DNA from: Patescibacteria group bacterium
GTDB lineage: Bacteria > Patescibacteriota > WWE3 > UBA101185 > UBA10185
Reading direction: 5' to 3'
NCBI GenBank assembly: GCA_022710505.1
Contig: JAKLGS010000009.1
Span: forward strand, 1-17,595
DNA: 17,595 nt
Under the pieces are notes generated by a model. That model was not told the origin of the DNA. It ran no database searches and saw nothing but the letters and a program-made list of their open reading frames with translations. A program made the translations under genes and the position numbers. Position 1 is the stretch's first letter, and each line of letters begins with the position of its first letter. Below are positions 8,485 to 14,110 of the stretch, one piece after another.

Positions 8485-9558
8485 ATGAATAAGAAAAATA
8501 ATATTACCAAAAAAATGAAAAATATTTTGATCCCGACACTTATAATTATTGGAATAATTTTTTATTTTAATAAAAAAAACTCTGTTACAGCTCTGGTTAG
8601 AAAAGTAAATATTGAAAATAGGGAAGTGCAAAAAACAGTATCAGCCAGTGGAATTGTTGTATCAGATAAACAGGCAGACTTATCTTTTCTTGCAAGCGGA
8701 GTAATCACAAAAATATATGTTTCTGAGAACGAAGAAGTTAAAAAAGGTCAGTTACTAGGCTCTGTAAACTCATCTATACAAAACCAAACCATTCAATCTT
8801 ACAAGGATTCGAGGGATATAAGATTAAGACAGAAGGAACTTTTTGAAAATGAAAAAAAATCAAATGCCAGATTATTAGGAGGAAATGACTCTTACGATAT
8901 AAAACTTAGGGAATACGAAGAGTCATTAAGTCAAGCTGAGGCTGCTTACCAAGCGCAGCTTTCACTTTTATCAAATTACTACATATACGCCCCTTTTGAT
9001 GGAACAATAGTCAAATTATCACAAAAGGAGGGGGAAACAGCCACTCCAGGCGTCCCTGTGATTACTATAGCTGATTTAAGCAATATTATTTTTGAAGTGG
9101 TTTTAGATCAAGAAGATTATTCTACAGTTAAAGAAGGGCAAGACGTAGAGATAGATTTAGATTCTTATGAAAACCATACATTTACAGGAAAGGTGAGTAG
9201 TTTATCTCTATATTCAGATCCTGTTAAAGGAGGGTTTGTCGTAAAGAATATTTTTGAAAGCAATGGAAAAAGTATTAAAGTAGGTATGACCGGAGACGCT
9301 TATATGATTACAGATAAAACCGAAGGTGAAGTACCGTCGCTAATTTTTAATGAAATATCTTACAACGAAAATGGATACCCTTTTGTATGGATATTAGACG
9401 GAAAGAAAGTAAAAAAAGAGCCAATAGAATTAGGTCTGGAAGGAGATTTATACAGTGAAGTAAAAACAGATCTCTCAGGTAAAACTATTTTAGTTCCTGC
9501 AACTGACGATACTAAAATCGAAGAAGGTTATGTAGCAAGAATTATAAATTCAAAATGA
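8485..9558 (+). CDS. MacA/HlyD-type membrane fusion (adaptor) protein
   Basis: A 357-aa adaptor of an ABC exporter. A basic N terminus and one hydrophobic anchor (residues 14-28) are followed by a split biotinyl-lipoyl-like domain. The first half is around 52-97 (SASGIVVSDKQADLSF...GVITKIYVSENEEVKKGQLLG). A short coiled-coil hairpin (about 100-160) follows, and the second half is around 165-200 (YIYAPFDGTIVKLSQKEGETATPGVPVITIADLSNI). The beta-barrel and membrane-proximal domains make up the rest. The coiled coil is short compared with MacA proteins that reach TolC, consistent with a cell lacking an outer membrane. The first gene of a three-gene operon: its TGA overlaps the ATPase start by 4 nt. 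An in-frame ATG 30 nt downstream (8515) is an alternative start. Confidence 0.88.
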   Translation: MNKKNNITKKMKNILIPTLIIIGIIFYFNKKNSVTALVRKVNIENREVQKTVSASGIVVSDKQADLSFLASGVITKIYVSENEEVKKGQLLGSVNSSIQNQTIQSYKDSRDIRLRQKELFENEKKSNARLLGGNDSYDIKLREYEESLSQAEAAYQAQLSLLSNYYIYAPFDGTIVKLSQKEGETATPGVPVITIADLSNIIFEVVLDQEDYSTVKEGQDVEIDLDSYENHTFTGKVSSLSLYSDPVKGGFVVKNIFESNGKSIKVGMTGDAYMITDKTEGEVPSLIFNEISYNENGYPFVWILDGKKVKKEPIELGLEGDLYSEVKTDLSGKTILVPATDDTKIEEGYVARIINSK

Positions 9559-10232
9559 CCCCCGTATTAAAAGCAAAAAATCTTTGCAAAGGATATGAAG
9601 TAGGAGATGAAGTCATTACAGCTGTATGTAATATAAATCTCACTATTAATAAAGGCGATTTTATTGCTATAACAGGTAAATCTGGTTCAGGAAAATCAAC
9701 TTTAATGCATATGCTCGGGCTTTTAGATACACCTACTTCAGGCGAACTTATTTTAAATGGTAAAAATACAAAAGGAATGAGCGAGAGAGAATTGGCACAA
9801 GTACGAAATACTGATATTGGATTTGTATTTCAAGCCTTTAATTTATTACAAAGAACGACTGTTTTAGAGAATGTAATGCTTCCACTTATATATAGTAGAA
9901 TCCCAAATTCAGAACACGAGAAAATAGCTTTGGAAGTTATAGAACAAGTTGGTCTATCCCATCGTTTAAAAAATAAATCTAATGAATTATCTGGTGGAGA
10001 GAGACAGAGAGTCGCTATCGCCCGAGCTTTAGTCAATAACCCGTCACTAATATTAGCAGATGAACCTACTGGAAATTTAGATTCCAAAATGGGCGAGGAG
10101 ATTGAAAAGATTTTAATTAATTTAAATAATGAAGGTAGAACTTTAATACTAGTCACTCATGATGAGGATTTAGCTAAAATAGCTAAAAGGCAGGTTATTT
10201 TAAAAGATGGAGCAATTTTAAGTGAACGTTAA
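9555..10232 (+). CDS. ABC transporter ATPase, MacB/LolD type
   Basis: A 225-aa nucleotide-binding subunit. Walker A GKSGSGKST is at 41-49, the Q-loop Gln is in VFQAFNLL (Q93), the signature LSGGERQR is at 145-152, Walker B plus D-loop is LILADEPTGNLD (165-176), and the switch His is in VTHDED (H202). The length and the D-E-V-I-T-A-V-x-x-I-N-L N terminus place it in the MacB/LolD/FtsE group, which powers FtsX-type permeases. It overlaps the adaptor stop by 4 nt and the permease start by 11 nt, so the three proteins are clearly translated together and should form one complex. Confidence 0.95.
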   Translation: MTPVLKAKNLCKGYEVGDEVITAVCNINLTINKGDFIAITGKSGSGKSTLMHMLGLLDTPTSGELILNGKNTKGMSERELAQVRNTDIGFVFQAFNLLQRTTVLENVMLPLIYSRIPNSEHEKIALEVIEQVGLSHRLKNKSNELSGGERQRVAIARALVNNPSLILADEPTGNLDSKMGEEIEKILINLNNEGRTLILVTHDEDLAKIAKRQVILKDGAILSER

Positions 10233-11409
10233 AGAAACACTATCGGCAGCATTAAAATCGCTGTTACTAAATAAAATAAGATCCTTTTTAACAATGTTGG
10301 GTGTAATCATTGGGGTGTTTGCTGTTATTTCGTTAGTCTCTCTTGTAGGTGGGATTCAGAATTATGTTGAAGATCAATTTGAAGATCTTGGATCTAATTT
10401 AATTTTTGTGGTAAGTGGGAATGTGGGGGGAGGATCATCACGTGGTTTTGGAAGTGCAATTTCAAGTGCAAATCTTAAAGAAAAACACGTTGATATTATT
10501 AAATCTTCAGCTAAAGACTATGTTGATATAGTATCTCCACAGATTCAAACCTATGTAACAGTTAAATATAAAACACATAGTGAGTACTGTTTTGTTTTTG
10601 GGACAACTTTTGATTCTGATAAATTGTTTAATTCTCATACATATAAGGGAAGGTACTTTAGTAGAACTGAACAAAATAACAGTGCTCGAGTTGCTGTTCT
10701 TGGATATCTATTGGCTAATAAATTATTCGGAGATGAGAATCCGGTAAATAAGACTATAAAGGTAGATGGAAAGTCTTATGAGGTTGTTGGTGTTTTAGCG
10801 CAGAAAAGTCCTGACTATGATGAGTCTTTAATTCTTCCTTACACTACCGTAATGAATAATTTTGATTCTACATCAATTACTGCTATAACCGCTAAAGCTA
10901 AAAAGGGAGTTAATTTAGACGAGGCTACCAGACAAGTGGAGTTAGCTCTTTTAAGAGATTTAGACTCCGATCAATTTACTGTAATGACTCAGGAAGATGT
11001 TTTACAATCTATCGGCAGTATATTAAATATTCTAACTATAGCGCTGGTATCTATATCCGGTATCTCATTATTAGTAGGAGGTATTGGAATTATGAATATA
11101 ATGTTAGTTTCTGTTACCGAAAGAACTAAAGAAATTGGGTTGAGGAAGGCTTTAGGTGCTACATCAAATGATATAAAAAGGCAGTTCATGATCGAGGCAG
11201 TGTTAATAAGTATGTCAGGAGGAATTATTGGTCTGATCATGGGATGGTTAAGTACGTTAATCATTAGAAATCTTATAAAAGCCAGCGTTCCTTTCTGGGC
11301 AATACCTCTGGCGCTCGGGTTTTCAGTACTGGTAGGAGTAGTATTTGGAACTTACCCTGCTGTAAAAGCAAGCAAAAAAGATCCAATTGAAGCACTGAGA
11401 TACGAATAA
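10222..11409 (+). CDS. MacB-like FtsX-domain ABC permease
   Basis: A 395-aa permease starting at GTG. The first membrane helix (about 18-45, RSFLTMLGVIIGVFAVISLVSL) is followed by a large extracellular MacB_PCD-like domain with a Gly/Ser-rich segment near 66-75. Three C-terminal helices belong to the FtsX domain, including the highly conserved GGIGIMNIMLVSVTERTKEIGLRKALGA block and the terminal YPAVKASKKDPIEALRYE. With the adaptor and ATPase this forms a MacAB-like tripartite exporter without its outer-membrane partner; in comparable systems substrates are peptides, lipids or antibiotics, and the substrate here is unknown. GGAG about 10 nt before the GTG is a possible ribosome site, but translational coupling with the upstream ATPase is more likely. 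Confidence 0.93.
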   Translation: MNVKETLSAALKSLLLNKIRSFLTMLGVIIGVFAVISLVSLVGGIQNYVEDQFEDLGSNLIFVVSGNVGGGSSRGFGSAISSANLKEKHVDIIKSSAKDYVDIVSPQIQTYVTVKYKTHSEYCFVFGTTFDSDKLFNSHTYKGRYFSRTEQNNSARVAVLGYLLANKLFGDENPVNKTIKVDGKSYEVVGVLAQKSPDYDESLILPYTTVMNNFDSTSITAITAKAKKGVNLDEATRQVELALLRDLDSDQFTVMTQEDVLQSIGSILNILTIALVSISGISLLVGGIGIMNIMLVSVTERTKEIGLRKALGATSNDIKRQFMIEAVLISMSGGIIGLIMGWLSTLIIRNLIKASVPFWAIPLALGFSVLVGVVFGTYPAVKASKKDPIEALRYE

Positions 11410-11418
11410 CAATTTAGA

Positions 11419-11853
11419 TTATTTTTCTATGATTTTGAGTTCGTAGGTTTTACCTTTTTCTAGATTCACTTTATCAATGTTTAAAGTAATGTCTTCATTG
11501 TCTTTTATAATTGCCCATTTAAAACCATCTTTAGATACGTTACCGTTAACCGATACAATATCTACACCATAAGTGTACTTTACTATCTCATAAGAAATAT
11601 CACCCGAGCTTCTGATTTTTTTCATTAACTCTTCTACCGAATCCGTATTTTTTAATGTCTTAGTAAATTCGTTTATAATTTTTCCGTTAATCAATTTTAA
11701 TGTTACGTCTACAGAGTAGGATTCCTCAACTTCTATTTTTTTCTTTTCATAAATTTTAAGATCGTCTCTTTTTAAAATTGATTTTACATAAAATACAAGA
11801 AGCGTACTTAAAAATATGTAACTTATTATCATGATAATTTTTGTTTTATTCAT
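11419..11853 (-). CDS. membrane-anchored DUF4430 protein
   Basis: A 144-aa protein with one N-terminal hydrophobic helix (about 6-27) and a basic boundary, so it is probably anchored with its C-terminal domain outside. The domain has the DUF4430 layout (transcobalamin-like C-terminal fold): VDVTLKLINGKIINEFTKTL, then SVEELMKKI, then the G-x-D-I-V-S-V-N-G-N turn, a GFKWAIIKDNE strand and an end LEKGKTYELKI. Members bind or present ligands or serve as surface domains; no specific role can be assigned. It is convergent with the export operon, only 9 nt apart, with no terminator between them. TGT plus TAAAAT (11869-11861) on the minus strand would start transcription at about the A of the ATG, giving a leaderless mRNA. 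Confidence 0.72.
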   Translation of the reverse strand: MNKTKIIMIISYIFLSTLLVFYVKSILKRDDLKIYEKKKIEVEESYSVDVTLKLINGKIINEFTKTLKNTDSVEELMKKIRSSGDISYEIVKYTYGVDIVSVNGNVSKDGFKWAIIKDNEDITLNIDKVNLEKGKTYELKIIEK

Positions 11854-11860
11854 CTTTATA

Positions 11861-11869
11861 ATTTTAACA
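11861..11869 (-). promoter_or_regulatory. extended -10 box of the DUF4430 gene
   Basis: TGT plus TAAAAT on the minus strand, with the expected start at 11854-11853, directly on the ATG at 11853. This implies a leaderless message. Confidence 0.45.
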
Positions 11870-11913
11870 CGGAAAATTATGTATAATATAACTAAGTACG
11901 ATTGTTTTATCCT

Positions 11914-11991
11914 GCCCCCATAGCTCAGCGGATTTAGAGCACTCGTCTTCGGAACGAGGGGTCGGGGGTTCGAATCCCTCTGGGGGCACCA
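11914..11991 (+). tRNA. tRNA-Arg (anticodon UCG)
   Basis: Full cloverleaf: acceptor GCCCCCA/TGGGGGC, D-stem GCTC/GAGC, anticodon stem CTCGT/ACGAG with loop CTTCGGA (anticodon TCG), T-arm GGGGG-TTCGAAT-CCCTC, discriminator A and encoded CCA. A TATAAT at 11882-11887 lies 26 nt upstream. No second copy of the 3' end follows, unlike the Leu-CAG, Cys and Phe genes. Confidence 0.96.
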
Positions 11992-12092
11992 ATTATTTTT
12001 ATATTAATATCCAAAATATTATTTTATTTGAGTATAAAAATATTTTTTATTTAAAATAATTCATTAAATAGTGTAGAAATATCAACAAATAA

Positions 12093-12147
12093 ATATGGTT
12101 GTTATACATTGTCGTGTCAATGTATACACGAATACACCATATTGACA
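12093..12147 (+). promoter_or_regulatory. long inverted repeat abutting the -35 of the small-protein operon (operator candidate)
   Basis: TATACATTG (12103-12111) and CAATGTATA (12118-12126) form a perfect 9-bp inverted repeat around a 6-nt centre. An outer pair ATATGGT (12093-12099) / ACCATAT (12136-12142) encloses it. The outer right arm touches the TTGACA -35 box at 12142-12147. A dimeric repressor bound here would cover the -35. As RNA it would not be transcribed from this promoter, so a DNA operator fits better than an RNA structure. Confidence 0.5.
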
Positions 12148-12170
12148 TTTTCATAAATAATCTGCAAAAT
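12142..12170 (+). promoter_or_regulatory. promoter of the acidic/basic small-protein operon
   Basis: Perfect -35 TTGACA (12142-12147), 17-nt spacer and CAAAAT (12165-12170). The start is expected near 12177, about 108 nt before the acidic-protein ATG and 8 nt before the possible leader peptide. The stretch from 11992 to 12092 before the inverted repeat is plain AT-rich sequence, in which I see nothing. Confidence 0.5.
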
Positions 12171-12184
12171 TTTATTATATTGAA

Positions 12185-12247
12185 ATGAATAAATTTCTGC
12201 CCAAAAAAATTTATTTAAATAAAAAATTTAAGAGGACACTTCGTTAA
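12185..12247 (+). CDS. possible 20-aa leader peptide
   Basis: An ATG 8 nt after the predicted transcription start opens a 20-codon frame rich in Lys and Arg (7 Lys, 2 Arg), ending in TAA at 12245-12247. The stop codon lies exactly in the loop of the hairpin 12233-12259. A ribosome terminating there would prevent the hairpin from forming, the arrangement expected of translation-controlled attenuation. There is no Shine-Dalgarno, so it would have to be read as a nearly leaderless message, as proposed for other genes here. It is too short for composition to prove coding. Confidence 0.25.
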   Translation: MNKFLPKKIYLNKKFKRTLR

Positions 12248-12266
12248 AGAAGATGTCCTTATTTTT
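12233..12266 (+). terminator. hairpin plus T-rich tail in the operon leader (attenuator candidate)
   Basis: AGGACACTTC (12233-12242) pairs with GAAG-A-TGTCCT (12249-12259, one bulged A) around the loop GTTAAA, followed by TATTTTTATT. It sits between the promoter and the acidic-protein gene (ribosome site AGGAG 12270-12274). It can therefore act as a conditional terminator, or as a 5' stabiliser. Confidence 0.5.
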
Positions 12267-12284
12267 ATTAGGAGATAATTAATA

Positions 12285-12461
12285 ATGATTACTAAAGAAG
12301 AAATAAGAAAAAAGTTAAAAGAAGATCCAAATTTTACATTAGAGGATGACGCTTCGGATGAAGATTGGGATTTATATTTTGAAGTTAAAGATGAGTTAAA
12401 TGAAGAAGCAGTATCGGATGAAGAAGATTCTTGGGAAGATGATGACGAGGAAATTATTTAA
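12285..12461 (+). CDS. 58-aa highly acidic protein, unknown function
   Basis: The frame starts at ATG 12285, with AGGAG (12270-12274) at good spacing, and encodes 58 residues. The first 15 are helical and mixed-charge (MITKEEIRKKLKEDP). The rest is strongly acidic, with the runs EDDASDEDWD and SDEEDSWEDDDEE, giving a net charge far below zero. It has no Cys, no signal peptide and no membrane segment. I do not recognise the family; the acidic tail resembles that of RNA-polymerase delta-type or nucleic-acid-mimic proteins only in composition. It lies 56 nt upstream of an equally small, fully basic protein, and the two share one promoter and one terminator. Confidence 0.7.
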   Translation: MITKEEIRKKLKEDPNFTLEDDASDEDWDLYFEVKDELNEEAVSDEEDSWEDDDEEII

Positions 12462-12517
12462 TAATTTAGGATAGTGTTTGTTAGGAGTAATTATTTAGCC
12501 AAAGGAGGGCCCCTAAG

Positions 12518-12586
12518 ATGGCAGTAAAGAAAAAAGCAGTTAAAAAAGCTGCACCTAAGAAAAAAACTGTAAAGAAGAAGAAATAA
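12518..12586 (+). CDS. 22-aa Lys/Ala-rich histone-like mini-protein
   Basis: A very strong ribosome site (AAAGGAGG, 12501-12508) lies 9 nt before the ATG of a 22-codon frame. Its product begins MAVKKKAVKKAAPKKK and contains only M, A, V, P, T and 13 Lys. The composition matches the Lys/Ala/Pro tails of bacterial H1-like (Hc1/Hc2, AlgP) nucleoid proteins, here reduced to the tail alone. Binding to DNA, RNA or to the acidic protein encoded just upstream is plausible but inferred. A terminator follows 20 nt after the stop. Confidence 0.72.
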   Translation: MAVKKKAVKKAAPKKKTVKKKK

Positions 12587-12605
12587 CGTTTTTTTCGATA
12601 ATAAG

Positions 12606-12644
12606 AACAGCGGTCTAAGGATTTTCCAAAGATCGCTGTTTTCG
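12606..12644 (+). terminator. intrinsic terminator of the small-protein operon
   Basis: AACAGCGGTCT (12606-12616) pairs with AGATCGCTGTT (12630-12640), an 11-bp stem with one G-T pair and a 13-nt loop, followed by TTC; the stem itself ends in TT, giving TTTTC. Confidence 0.7.
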
Positions 12645-12706
12645 TATCTGAAATAAATTGTTTAAATAATATTAGTAAATATATTGTATAATTTGTTGAT
12701 ATTTAT

Positions 12707-12781
12707 GGGGACGTAGCTCAGTGGTAGAGCATTCGGCTCTTAACCGAAGTGTCGAGGGTTCGAGCCCCTCCGTCCTCACCA
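12707..12781 (+). tRNA. tRNA-Lys (anticodon CUU)
   Basis: Acceptor GGGGACG/CGTCCTC (one G-U), anticodon stem TTCGG/CCGAA with loop CTCTTAA (anticodon CTT), T-arm GAGGG-TTCGAGC-CCCTC, discriminator A and encoded CCA. A TATAAT at 12687-12692 lies 14 nt upstream. No 3'-end duplication follows. Confidence 0.96.
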
Positions 12782-12864
12782 TTTTTAATATCAGTTAATT
12801 AGAGAGGCGTTAAAATATCCTGACTTATTTCACTTTTTTATCAAAACATGCTTTTATTAAACTA

Positions 12865-13503
12865 ATGAAAGCTAAAAATAAATACAATCTCATATTTGAT
12901 TTCGACGGGACACTTGCTGATACCTTAGCATTTACTGTCAACGCTGCCACTGAAATTAATAGAAGTTTGCATTTGTTAAGCGATGAAAAAATAGATTTCG
13001 AAAAATTTAGATCAACGGATACTATGGAATTTTTTAAAGATTTGGAAATCCCTACTTATAAACTATTATTCTTCCTATATAAATATCAAAGGAAACAATC
13101 AAAACAAATAGATAATGTGAAAGTGTTTGAGGATCTTCCCGAAGTATTAACCAAGTTAAAAGAAAATGGGGTAAGGTTGGGGGTTGCCACCTCTAATTCA
13201 ACTAAGAATGTAAAATTGTTTCTCAGAAATAATAATTTGAATATGTTTAATTTTATTTATAGTTCGATTGACTATTTTCATAAAAATAAAATTCTTGAAA
13301 GAGCAATAAACAAATACGGAATGGAAAAAGAAAATGTAATCTACGTTGGTGATGAAATAAGGGATATTAAAGCAGCTAAAGAGGCTGGTATTAAAGTAGC
13401 TTCCGTTACATGGGGTTATAATTTCGAAAATGTTTTGAGTAAATATAAACCAGATTTCATAATCAATCAGCCCGAAGAGCTTTTAAATCTTTTTAAATCG
13501 TAG
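12865..13503 (+). CDS. HAD-superfamily phosphatase (phosphoglycolate phosphatase-like)
   Basis: A 212-aa hydrolase with all HAD motifs. Motif I is FDFDGTLAD, with nucleophile D12 and acid/base D14. Motif II is ATSNST (S110), motif III is the Lys of FHKNKILE (K140 or K142), and motif IV is VGDEIRDIKAAKEAG (D163, D167). The helical cap inserted after motif I (about 20-85) makes it a subfamily IA enzyme, as in Gph and PpaX. The substrate is probably a small phosphorylated metabolite and cannot be specified. It is a single gene with no ribosome site before the ATG. TGC plus TTTTAT at 12849-12857 would start transcription on or next to the ATG, again suggesting a leaderless mRNA. Confidence 0.88.
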   Translation: MKAKNKYNLIFDFDGTLADTLAFTVNAATEINRSLHLLSDEKIDFEKFRSTDTMEFFKDLEIPTYKLLFFLYKYQRKQSKQIDNVKVFEDLPEVLTKLKENGVRLGVATSNSTKNVKLFLRNNNLNMFNFIYSSIDYFHKNKILERAINKYGMEKENVIYVGDEIRDIKAAKEAGIKVASVTWGYNFENVLSKYKPDFIINQPEELLNLFKS

Positions 13504-13541
13504 TATTATTTTGTAAAAATACCAAGAGTAGAAAGGGAGAC

Positions 13542-13694
13542 ATGTCTAAAGATTACTGTAGCTGTTCATATGTTAGTAATTTCGTATGTAAAATAAAAAC
13601 GGATTTTCGAAAGATGTATCCTAAAATACATCAAGCCAAGAGAAGAATACCTAACAAAGACAGAAACTGTAAAAATATTAAAAACTCAAGGTAG
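13542..13694 (+). CDS. 50-aa Cys-containing basic protein, unknown function
   Basis: A short frame with a good ribosome site (AAAGGGAG just before the ATG), a stop at 13692-13694 and a strong terminator 10 nt later, so it sits in a convincing gene setting. The product is basic and has four Cys: C6 and C8 (YCSCSY), C16, and C43 near the C terminus (RNCKN). This could be a minimal zinc site or a disulphide pair; the spacing does not match a family I know. It has no signal peptide or membrane segment. It lies between the HAD gene and a tRNA cluster and may be read from the HAD promoter, because no separate promoter is obvious. Confidence 0.6.
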   Translation: MSKDYCSCSYVSNFVCKIKTDFRKMYPKIHQAKRRIPNKDRNCKNIKNSR

Positions 13695-13703
13695 TTCTAA
13701 TAA

Positions 13704-13736
13704 GGTCCGATTATTATTTCAATCGGACCGTTTTTT
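13704..13736 (+). terminator. strong intrinsic terminator
   Basis: A perfect 9-bp stem GGTCCGATT (13704-13712) / AATCGGACC (13721-13729), an 8-nt loop, then G and six T. It is followed directly by the TATAAT (13738-13743) of the next tRNA gene. Confidence 0.9.
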
Positions 13737-13754
13737 GTATAATTAGAGAAGCAA

Positions 13755-13839
13755 GCCGGAGTGGTGGAATGGTATACACGCAGTGTTCAGAACGCTGTGT
13801 CCAAAAGACTTGCAGGTTCGAGTCCTGTCTCCGGCACCA
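13755..13839 (+). tRNA. tRNA-Leu (anticodon CAG)
   Basis: A class II tRNA: acceptor GCCGGAG/CTCCGGC, anticodon stem CAGTG/CGCTG with loop TTCAGAA (anticodon CAG), an extra variable arm GTCC-AAAA-GACT, T-arm GCAGG-TTCGAGT-CCTGT, discriminator A and encoded CCA. Its 3' end, from the T-loop to two bases past CCA, is repeated exactly at 13965-13987. Confidence 0.95.
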
Positions 13840-13841
13840 AA
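13819..13841 (+). repeat. direct repeat A, left copy (inside tRNA-Leu-CAG)
   Basis: 23 nt from tRNA position C56 to two bases beyond CCA, identical to 13965-13987, offset 146 bp. Confidence 0.97.
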
Positions 13842-13987
13842 GATAACTTGATAATCAAATATTTCGTATTGAAAAGGATGTGTCAATGTTAGGGCTCGAA
13901 TGCCGCAGGCGCGACGGCGCCGAGGCGGGGTCGACTGTCACATCAGCAGATGCGAACAGGTGACCGAGTCCTGTCTCCGGCACCAAA
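13842..13987 (+). mobile_element. tRNA-Leu-linked short cassette ending in a copy of the tRNA 3' end
   Basis: The 123-bp segment 13842-13964, followed by the tRNA-Leu 3' copy (13965-13987), has no coding content. Its right two thirds (about 13886-13964) are strikingly GC-rich in an AT-rich genome. They can fold: GATGTG (13877-13882) with CACATC (13939-13944), GGCGC (13908-13912) with GCGCC (13917-13921), and CATC-AGCA-GATG near 13941-13952. Unlike the Cys and Phe cassettes, its right end does not carry the AAGAGGAAGCGCAG or ACGAGCAAG motifs. Treated as a mobile element because it is bounded by a target-like direct repeat; no enzyme gene is present. Confidence 0.5.
13965..13987 (+). repeat. 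direct repeat A, right copy (tRNA-Leu 3' end fragment)
   Basis: An exact 23-nt copy of 13819-13841, not attached to a tRNA 5' part. It lies just before the promoter of the next tRNA gene (TATAAT at 13997-14002). Confidence 0.97.
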
Positions 13988-14014
13988 AATATAATGTATA
14001 ATTCTAAATGTCGT

Positions 14015-14101
14015 GGGCGGGTGGCGGAATTGGTATACGCGCAACGTTGAGGTCGTTGTGGGGTAAAACCCGTGCAGGTTCAAGTCCTGTCTCGCCCACC
14101 A
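14015..14101 (+). tRNA. tRNA-Leu (anticodon GAG)
   Basis: A class II tRNA: acceptor GGGCGGG/CTCGCCC (one G-U), anticodon stem CAACG/CGTTG with loop TTGAGGT (anticodon GAG), variable arm GGG-TAAAA-CCC, T-arm GCAGG-TTCAAGT-CCTGT, discriminator A and encoded CCA. TATAAT at 13997-14002 puts the transcript start about 6 nt before the tRNA. The DUF2207 gene begins 9 nt after the CCA. Confidence 0.95.
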
Positions 14102-14110
14102 GTTAAACTA

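Noticed and set aside
4389..9558. Recoded UGA (code 25 or 4)
   Set aside because: TGA terminates rsmI and the HlyD-like gene at tightly overlapping gene junctions, and no in-frame TGA interrupts any gene here.
13842..13987. tmRNA or split tRNA in the GC-rich cassette
   Set aside because: There is no matching acceptor 5' part and no tag reading frame; the tRNA-like end is an exact copy of the neighbouring tRNA-Leu.
14072..14110. GTG start for the DUF2207 gene inside tRNA-Leu
   Set aside because: It would translate the tRNA body. The signal peptide begins naturally at ATG 14111.
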